NCBI RefSeq assembly: GCF_001717585.1
Contig: NZ_CP017042.1
Span: forward strand, 1,511,001-1,575,000
Length of the DNA stretch: 64,000 nt
Direction of reading: 5' to 3'
Source: Selenomonas sp. oral taxon 920
Lineage (GTDB): Bacteria; Bacillota; Negativicutes; Selenomonadales; Selenomonadaceae
Shown: piece after piece, positions 58,778 to 64,000 of the stretch
How the letters are laid out: each line of letters begins with the position of its first letter
How positions within the stretch are numbered: the stretch's first letter is position 1
Notes under the pieces: model-generated
Seen by the model: only the letters and a program-made list of their open reading frames with translations
Told to the model about the DNA's origin: nothing
The model's database searches: none
Translations under genes and position numbers: made by a program

Positions 58778-60829
58778 CTACAAGAGCTCTTCCAATCTTT
58801 CACGGAAATGCTCTTCAAAAACGTATTCCAGTGCACGGCGTATCTCATCCGCGTCCCCATATGCGAGGATATCTTTGAAGCTCGGACGCTCCGCAGTCTG
58901 CACCGAGATCGTCCCAAGAAGCTGCTTTGCCGTCGCCGTCTCTGTCGGAGCAAGCATGACGAGTGCCGTACGTACTGCGTCCGCACCGTAGGGAAGCGGC
59001 TGAGCGAGACGAAGAACGCCGAACTGCGGTGTGCGCAGCGCAGCTGTCTCTGTGTGAAGCAAAATCATCTGCGGCGCGACCCATGTGGGCGCAATTTCCT
59101 CACGTCTGAGAAGTGCCGCTGCAACATCAGCCGCCCCCTCCGATATAAGGAGCTGCGCTGCCGCATCTGCCAGCTGCGGCAGTGTCTGCACCCGTACATC
59201 GACACGCAGTCGAAAGCCCGTAAGCAGCTCATAAATCGCACCGCTCAGGCAATGAATCTCTGCCATCGCCTCGCTGAACTGCGGCTTTTCCTGCGTCTCA
59301 ATGGCGGACTGCGGCACACAAGCGGCGAGTACAGCGTCGATCCGTGCCCGATCGGATGCGGTCAGAAACGCACTCGCGACGACGACGGGCACGGGAAGCG
59401 GCGGGAGTGGAACGGTCGATACAACGAAGTCCACGGCGCGGCGTGTGATCTCCTGCGCCGTGAGCGCGAGGGAGGAGAGCTCCCCCACCACGCGGATGCG
59501 CTCGTAGGCACGGCGGATGCGGCTTGCGAGCAGACGGCTCGTCCCAAGTCCCGTAGGGCACGCAACAAGCACGCGCACAACGGGGCGATCCCCACCCGCC
59601 TCCGTCAGTGCTGCGCCGATGTGAATGGCAATGTATGCAATCTCATCGGCGGGGAGCGGTGTCCCAACCTCCTCCTCCATCATGCGCGTAGAGTACCGTG
59701 CGAGCTCCATGAGTTCCGGATGCTCCGCCTCCATCTGTGCGAGCAGAGGATTGCGGATATCCATGTGGAGTTTCAGCCGATGCAGTGCCGGGGCGAGGTG
59801 ATTCACCAGACCGGAGAGCAGTGTACGGCTTCTGATGAGGGGCGCACCGCTCTTTTCGGAGGCAAGACGCATGATCGACTGCGCAATCTGTACGAGGCGG
59901 AAGTTATCCACCCGCCCTGCCCCTGCAGGAAGAGCCGTGCCGCGCGCACCGAGGAGGTGCATGGTGATGTAGCCGATCTCTGCCTCGGGGACGGAGAGCG
60001 CAAATACTTTGCCCAACTGTGCCGCAATCATGCGCGCTGCCGCGAATTCCTCCGTGCGGCGCAGCTCTCCGAGCGTCCCTGCATCCATCACAATCGCATC
60101 GTGCTGCTGCATGCGCCGCACGGCAAGCGCAAGATGGACGACCAGCCCGACACGCGCAGTATCAGGGATATCCCGCCCCTGCGTCTCCTCGGCAACGATA
60201 TCATCAATCATCCGTATCTGTGCCCCGTCGACGAGACCGAGCAGAGCCCGGTCCGCTGCTGATGCCGCTCCCTCCACACCGTCGTCGGCGACGAGTGCGA
60301 GCAGCTCCTTTTCATCCATACAGTCGTGAATGATGCGGACGAGTGCACTGCGGATGTCCCGCTCCGCCCCCTCGACGTAAACCCCGAGTCCGGGACGGCG
60401 TACAAGCGTGATTCCCTGCTCCGCCAGAAACGGCTGAAGCCGATCGAGATCGTGACTGACGGTGCTGTCCGTCACGTCCAGAATGCGTGCCAAAGCAAAG
60501 AGTTTGAGCGGCTCATCCGCCATGAGGAGACGCGTCACGAGAATCGAACGCCGCTGATCGGGGGTCAACTCCCCGCGTACATTTACCTTGGAGATCTGCG
60601 TCCTTAGCCGCGTTAGATCTGCCTTATCCCCCGTCAGCATAAAGCCCGCGCCCGTGCGCCTGAGAAGTGTAATGCCGTACGGCATCAGTGCCATCTCAAG
60701 CCCGTGCATCTCACGCGTAATGGTGCGTGCGCTGACATCGAGGGCAGAGGCGATGCGCTCGGCGGGTACATAGCCGTCTGCTGAGAGGAGAGCGGACAGA
60801 ATCGCCCGCATACGTGCCGTCAGCTCCAT
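58778..60829 (-). CDS. mtlR: PRD-containing transcriptional activator of the mannitol operon (MtlR)
   Basis: A 683-residue BglG-type activator whose activity is tuned by PTS phosphorylation. Domains: two N-terminal helix-turn-helix units (YVPAERIASALDVSARTI; LKLFALARILDVTDSTVSHD), two PRDs (about 185-390; HLALAVRRMQQHD, YITMHLLGARG, HPELMELARYSTRM, YIAIHIGAAL), a Gat-type EIIB domain with ACPTGLGTSRLL, and a C-terminal EIIA-mannitol-like domain with LLHTETAALR. In Firmicutes phosphorylation of PRD2 and the EIIA/EIIB sites sets activity. It is first in the operon and has its own promoter. Confidence 0.93.
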   Translation of the reverse strand: MELTARMRAILSALLSADGYVPAERIASALDVSARTITREMHGLEMALMPYGITLLRRTGAGFMLTGDKADLTRLRTQISKVNVRGELTPDQRRSILVTRLLMADEPLKLFALARILDVTDSTVSHDLDRLQPFLAEQGITLVRRPGLGVYVEGAERDIRSALVRIIHDCMDEKELLALVADDGVEGAASAADRALLGLVDGAQIRMIDDIVAEETQGRDIPDTARVGLVVHLALAVRRMQQHDAIVMDAGTLGELRRTEEFAAARMIAAQLGKVFALSVPEAEIGYITMHLLGARGTALPAGAGRVDNFRLVQIAQSIMRLASEKSGAPLIRSRTLLSGLVNHLAPALHRLKLHMDIRNPLLAQMEAEHPELMELARYSTRMMEEEVGTPLPADEIAYIAIHIGAALTEAGGDRPVVRVLVACPTGLGTSRLLASRIRRAYERIRVVGELSSLALTAQEITRRAVDFVVSTVPLPPLPVPVVVASAFLTASDRARIDAVLAACVPQSAIETQEKPQFSEAMAEIHCLSGAIYELLTGFRLRVDVRVQTLPQLADAAAQLLISEGAADVAAALLRREEIAPTWVAPQMILLHTETAALRTPQFGVLRLAQPLPYGADAVRTALVMLAPTETATAKQLLGTISVQTAERPSFKDILAYGDADEIRRALEYVFEEHFRERLEELL

Positions 60830-60861
60830 CTGCCCGCCTCCTTTCGACCGTTGACATTTTT

Positions 60862-60890
60862 ATTATAACGAACGACGTTCATACTTGCAA
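60862..60890 (-). promoter_or_regulatory. Promoter of mtlR with palindrome in the spacer
   Basis: TTGCAA (60890-60885), 17-base spacer, TATAAT (60867-60862). The spacer contains GAACGTCGTTC, complementary arms GAACG/CGTTC around one base, placed where a repressor would block polymerase. Confidence 0.65.
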
Positions 60891-60939
60891 CGAAAAGACC
60901 TTGCCCTTTGTCATGAGGACTTATGGACAAATAAAAAGA

Positions 60940-60960
60940 GCCGATGCATCACACATCAGC
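60940..60960 (-). terminator. Terminator of the rimM-tsaD gene run
   Basis: GCTGATG and CATCGGC (one G-U pair) followed by TCTTTTTATTT on the minus strand, 12 bases past tsaD. Confidence 0.75.
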
Positions 60961-60971
60961 CCAATATTGTT

Positions 60972-61994
60972 TTACTGAAAATCCAGTCCCGGCACGGCGT
61001 TCAGATAGAGGTCACTGTACTTCCCTGCCGCCGCCTGATACGCACCGCGACAGGCAATCATGGCAGCGTTGTCCGTACAAAGGCGCGGCGGCGGATAAAG
61101 ATAGCGGATGCCCTCCGCCGCTGCCGTCTCACGCAGACGTGTCTCAAGGGACTTATTCGCCGCAACACCGCCCGCGAGGACAAGGGTATCGCGCCCCGCT
61201 TCGTGAATCGCCTCAAACGCCTTGTGCACGAGCACCTCGACGACGGCGGACTGGAACGAGGCGGCGATGTCCGCCTTGTTCAGTGCATGACCCTTCATCT
61301 GCTCGCTGTTGATGTAGTTCAACACGGCGGATTTCAGTCCGCTGAAGCTAAATTCGTAGTTGCCCTCCTGCGCGAGTGCACGCGGAAAGTCGATCGCGGT
61401 GGGATCCCCCTCACGGGCAAGCTTGTCGATCTCGGGGCCGCCGGGGTACGGCAGCCCCATCACACGCGCCACCTTGTCAAACGCCTCGCCCGCCGCATCG
61501 TCACGCGTCCTGCCCATCTGGCGGAACGTCTCGTAATCCGCGACATCGACGAGTGCCGTATGCCCGCCCGAGACGACGAGCGACATAAAGGCCGGTCTGA
61601 GATCCTCGGACGCAAGGAAGTTCGCAAAAATGTGCCCTTCGAGATGATTGACCCCAATGAGCGGCACACCGAGGGAGAACGCGAGCGACTTCGCCGCCGA
61701 CACGCCGACGAGGAGAGCCCCGACGAGCCCTGGTCCATAGGTGACGGCGATCTGGTCGATCTCTGCGAGCTCTGTCCCCGCCTCCGTAAGTGCCTGCTCG
61801 ACGACGGGCAGTATGCTCAAAATGTGGTTGCGTGAGGCGATCTCGGGCACAACGCCGCCGTACTTCTGATGAATCGGAATCTGCGTCGCGATCACACACG
61901 AGAGGAGTTCGCGTGTCCCGCGCAGCACCGCCGCCGAGGTCTCGTCGCAGCTCGTCTCAATCCCGAGCGTCAGTTTCTCCTGCACATCTTTCAT
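60972..61994 (-). CDS. tsaD: tRNA threonylcarbamoyladenosine biosynthesis protein TsaD
   Basis: TsaD transfers the threonylcarbamoyl group to A37 of ANN-decoding tRNAs, working with TsaB and TsaE. The 340-residue ASKHA protein has LGIETSCDETSAAVL, the metal-binding VNHLEGH (about residue 114), VSGGHTALV, and VLAGGVAANKSLETRL. The ATG at 61994 follows AAGGA. Its start overlaps the 3' end of rimI by 38 bases. All three Tsa partners of this locus are in the window. Confidence 0.96.
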   Translation of the reverse strand: MKDVQEKLTLGIETSCDETSAAVLRGTRELLSCVIATQIPIHQKYGGVVPEIASRNHILSILPVVEQALTEAGTELAEIDQIAVTYGPGLVGALLVGVSAAKSLAFSLGVPLIGVNHLEGHIFANFLASEDLRPAFMSLVVSGGHTALVDVADYETFRQMGRTRDDAAGEAFDKVARVMGLPYPGGPEIDKLAREGDPTAIDFPRALAQEGNYEFSFSGLKSAVLNYINSEQMKGHALNKADIAASFQSAVVEVLVHKAFEAIHEAGRDTLVLAGGVAANKSLETRLRETAAAEGIRYLYPPPRLCTDNAAMIACRGAYQAAAGKYSDLYLNAVPGLDFQ

Positions 61995-62445
61995 TTGCAA
62001 ATTCCTTCAATTTCGTATGCCACATCAGGATCGCGTCCTCGTCATTGTCCTGATAGTATTTCTTGCGCACACCGATTGCTGCAAAGCCCAGCCCCTCATA
62101 GAGGCGCAGCGCAGACGTATTCGACGGACGCACCTCGAGTGTCATGCGCTCCGCACCGCGCGCAGCCGCCGCACACATCAGCCGCGTCATGAGATCTTTC
62201 CCAAGCCCTCTGCCGCGCTGTGCGGAAGTCAGCGCGATATTCGTCACCTGCGCCTCCTCGAACGAGATCCAGCAGCCGCCAAAGCCGATGATTTCCGCAT
62301 CCTCGAGCGCAACGATATAGCAGGCAAAGTCATTCGACGCCTCGCGCCAGAAATCTTCACGCGACCACGGTGTCGGGAAACTCTCACGCTCGACGGCAGC
62401 CACGGCCTCTGCGTCTTCCGGCAACAGTGTACGAAAGTGAATCAC
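61957..62445 (-). CDS. rimI: Ribosomal protein S18 alanine N-acetyltransferase
   Basis: A 162-residue GNAT acetyltransferase. Family runs: VERESFPTPWSREDFWREAS, WISFEEAQVTNIALTSAQRGRG (split VTNIALTSAQRGRGLGKDLM), and NTSALRLYEGLGFAAIGVRK. RimI acetylates the N-terminal Ala of S18 and is usually encoded with tsaB and tsaD. It starts with GTG overlapping the tsaB stop. Confidence 0.93.
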   Translation of the reverse strand: MIHFRTLLPEDAEAVAAVERESFPTPWSREDFWREASNDFACYIVALEDAEIIGFGGCWISFEEAQVTNIALTSAQRGRGLGKDLMTRLMCAAAARGAERMTLEVRPSNTSALRLYEGLGFAAIGVRKKYYQDNDEDAILMWHTKLKEFANERCAGETDARD

Positions 62446-63161
62446 TGCGCTCTCTCCGTACCATGCCGCTTCTCCCAGAGCACCTCTGCCTCACTGCGGC
62501 GCAGGTAGAGCGGTGCAACGGTCACGGGATCGTCCATCTCCCCGCGTGCAAACCGCGTGAGTGCCGCGAGCCCTACACACGCCGCACGCGGCATCCGCGC
62601 ATGAATCGGAGCAAGGCGCACATTTGCCGGAAGTGCGAGCGTCGTTTTCTTCTGCATGGCATCGCCGAGCAAAATCACAGGCTGCTCTGCATTCTCCAAT
62701 CCCGCGATGACCTCCGTCAGAGGAAGGATGGAGAGTACATGCGTCTCTCTTAGGTGCAATCCATCCAGCCCGGCCTCCCACATGAATTCCTGCGCATAGA
62801 CATTTCCTTTCTGCGCGTCCATCATAGGAACGAGGCGCACACCCTCACAGATATAGTGATGGGCAAGCGCCTCGAGTGTCGGTACTACGATGAGGGGAAT
62901 GTGCAGGGCGTACGCCATCATCTTTGCCGACGCAAGTCCGATGCGCAGCCCCGTGAACGAGCCGGGACCGATGCTGACGGCGATTCCCTCAAGTTCAGAT
63001 TTTTCCACACGCGCCATACGGAGTGCCGTCTCGATGTGCGGCATCAGCGTCTCCGAGTGCGTCAGTGCTCCCTGCATGCTGATCTCTGCCGCAACGCGCT
63101 CCGCCGACAGAACGGCAACACTCGAGACCTGCGAGGAGGTATCAATGCTCAGGATTGACAA
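62442..63161 (-). CDS. tsaB: tRNA threonylcarbamoyladenosine biosynthesis protein TsaB
   Basis: A 239-residue ASKHA-fold scaffold that binds TsaD. Seen: ILSIDTSSQVSSVAVL, LTHSETLMPHIETALR, and GIAVSIGPGSFTGLRIGLAS. The C-terminal half holds LVPMMDAQKGNVYAQEF. It begins with TTG at 63161 inside the tsaE 3' end (20-base overlap), with a GGAG site ten bases before it. Confidence 0.95.
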   Translation of the reverse strand: MSILSIDTSSQVSSVAVLSAERVAAEISMQGALTHSETLMPHIETALRMARVEKSELEGIAVSIGPGSFTGLRIGLASAKMMAYALHIPLIVVPTLEALAHHYICEGVRLVPMMDAQKGNVYAQEFMWEAGLDGLHLRETHVLSILPLTEVIAGLENAEQPVILLGDAMQKKTTLALPANVRLAPIHARMPRAACVGLAALTRFARGEMDDPVTVAPLYLRRSEAEVLWEKRHGTERAQ

Positions 63162-63618
63162 TATCGCTCAACTCCTCCAAGAGAGCCGTACTCAACTCCC
63201 CTTCGGCGGCAAAGGTGAACTGCCGCTCCTCCCCGTCCAGTGCCGCGATGTTCACCTGCACGCGATCCTCAGGCATCGCATCGGGAAATTTCTCCGCCCA
63301 CTCGATCAGAACAATGCCCTCCGTCGCCTCAACGTACTCATAGAAGCCGATGTCTTCCAGTTCCTCCTCGGATTCGATTCGATAGAGGTCAAAATGCACA
63401 ATGGGACATGCCGCCTCATAGATGTTCATGAGGTTGAACGTTGGGCTCGTCACATCGCTCTCCACGCCTAGCGTCCGCGCAAGCGCACGCACAAAGAGCG
63501 TCTTGCCCACCCCAAGCTCCCCGTCGAGGCAGATAACTGTTCCCTCGTGGATGATTTTACCGATCGTTCCCGCTAAATGCGCAGTCTCCTCGGGAGAATG
63601 CGTGATACAGGTGAGCAT
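63142..63618 (-). CDS. tsaE: tRNA threonylcarbamoyladenosine biosynthesis ATPase TsaE
   Basis: A 158-residue P-loop protein that supplies ATPase activity to TsaBD. Walker A is LDGELGVGKTLFVRAL; SPTFNLMNIYE, HFDLYRIESEEELEDIG and VLIEWAEKFPDAMP are typical of YjeE/TsaE. It is the first of the tight tsaE-tsaB-rimI-tsaD run. The terminator at 63696 separates it from rimM. Confidence 0.96.
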   Translation of the reverse strand: MLTCITHSPEETAHLAGTIGKIIHEGTVICLDGELGVGKTLFVRALARTLGVESDVTSPTFNLMNIYEAACPIVHFDLYRIESEEELEDIGFYEYVEATEGIVLIEWAEKFPDAMPEDRVQVNIAALDGEERQFTFAAEGELSTALLEELSDIVNPEH

Positions 63619-63695
63619 ATTCTATCCCCTTATGCGTGAAAAAAATAGAAACTTTTGGTACATTATAACATGTTACAAGGTTTTCCGCAAAGAAA

Positions 63696-63729
63696 AAGCG
63701 GAGCGGAGAGATGTTCTCCCCGTCCGCTT
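63696..63729 (-). terminator. Terminator after rimM
   Basis: AAGCGGA and TCCGCTT are joined by further pairing (GGGAGA/TCTCTCC) and followed by TTTTTCTTT on the minus strand. The hairpin begins at the rimM stop codon. Confidence 0.8.
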
Positions 63730-64000
63730 ACTGTGGGAATCGTACTGTCATGCGCCCGCCCGGCACATCGATCTCGCGTACAACCGCACGCAGGGCTGGA
63801 ATGAGAATTTCGCGCCCATCCTCACTGCGCACGGCATAGACATCGTTGCTGCCCGTACGGAGAACATTCTCGACCGTGCCGAGCTCATTGTCCTCCTCAT
63901 CGTACACCGTCAGCCCCACGATATCAAAGACGTAGTACTCGCCCTCATCGAGCGGTGCCGCCTCTGCGCGTGCGACCGTGAGCAGCCGCCCCGTAAGTTT
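63728..64000 (-). CDS. rimM: Ribosome maturation factor RimM (partial, N-terminus outside window)
   Basis: The 90 C-terminal residues of RimM, which helps 30S head assembly and binds S19. The PRC-barrel domain is visible: LDEGEYYVFDIVGLTVYDEE, ELGTVENVLRTGSNDVYAV, EILIPALRAVVREID, and GRMTVRFPQ. The frame is open to the window end, so the N-terminal domain lies beyond 64000. Confidence 0.93.
   Translation of the reverse strand, partial: KLTGRLLTVARAEAAPLDEGEYYVFDIVGLTVYDEEDNELGTVENVLRTGSNDVYAVRSEDGREILIPALRAVVREIDVPGGRMTVRFPQ

Noticed and set aside
1-64000. CRISPR arrays, tRNA or rRNA genes, transposases, prophage genes
   Set aside because: None was seen on reading both strands; the only repeats are the intergenic hairpin elements listed.

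Overview
The window looks like chromosome from a diderm Firmicute of the class Negativicutes, most likely Selenomonadaceae (Selenomonas or a close relative). Three things point there. The protein content is Firmicute-like (infC-rpmI-rplT, ECF thiamine transporter ThiT, PRD-type MtlR, a YneA-like SOS protein, yacL-ispD-ispF). It carries outer-membrane functions (an SLH-domain OmpM-type porin and ExbB-ExbD-TonB). Its metabolism is anaerobic (rubrerythrin, NrfHA, a giant 2-hydroxyacyl-CoA dehydratase-activase-like protein). The DNA is G+C rich, so long open frames run antisense to most genes; I treated these as shadows. I see no tRNA, rRNA, CRISPR array, insertion sequence with a transposase, or prophage.

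Layout. 1-1175: the end of a tandem CobT-family gene. 1198-5530 (-): membrane PIN/TRAM protein, ispD, ispF, fabK-like and an unknown gene. 5659-7734 (+): a Fur-box promoter, a possible HemP-like peptide, then exbB, exbD and tonB. 7788-11537 (-): pheS, pheT, zapA. 11766-12431 (+): thiT. 12461-16204 (-): TatD-linked radical SAM, pyridoxal kinase, queF and a PAS-GGDEF-EAL protein. 16439 (+): thioredoxin. 16797-21433 (-): yneA-like LysM gene, thrS, infC (ATA start, attenuator leader), rpmI, rplT, SpoU methyltransferase. 21687-27733 (-): the 1419-residue activase and a beta-CASP nuclease. 27870 (+): a beta-hydroxyacid dehydrogenase. 28855-32607 (-): thiE, rubrerythrin, a domain-permuted AhpF and ahpC. 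32819-35157 (-): carboxynorspermidine decarboxylase and dehydrogenase. 35244-37250 (-): chemoreceptor. 37609-42060 (+): GltD/NfnB-like oxidoreductase, small unknown protein, trpE, trpG, HAD phosphatase. 42305-46861 (-): SLH porin, polysaccharide deacetylase, YbjN-like protein, CstA. 47115 (+): TauE/SafE permease. 47982-54169 (-): ccmA-ccmB-ccmC-ccmE-ccmF-nrfH-nrfA. 54410-60829 (-): aldo/keto reductase and mtlR-mtlA-mtlD. 60972-64000 (-): rimM (partial), tsaE, tsaB, rimI, tsaD.

How the genes work together. The ccm-nrf cluster is a complete respiratory nitrite-ammonification unit in which the heme chaperone CcmE has the CxxxY form of the 'system I*' cytochrome c maturation pathway. AhpC, a rearranged AhpF and rubrerythrin form a peroxide-defence block. 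The exb/ton genes sit behind a promoter whose -10 box is embedded in a Fur box. The mannitol operon is regulator, transporter and dehydrogenase in transcription order.

The more unusual signals are the tandem CobT protein, the permuted AhpF, the CxxxY CcmE, the repeated CGAAC-containing sites before the LysM/YneA-like gene, the infC leader, a family of hairpin intergenic repeats ending in TGATAAA/TTTATCA, and a multi-hairpin element at 42061-42225. All names rest on reading motifs by eye; no database search was run.
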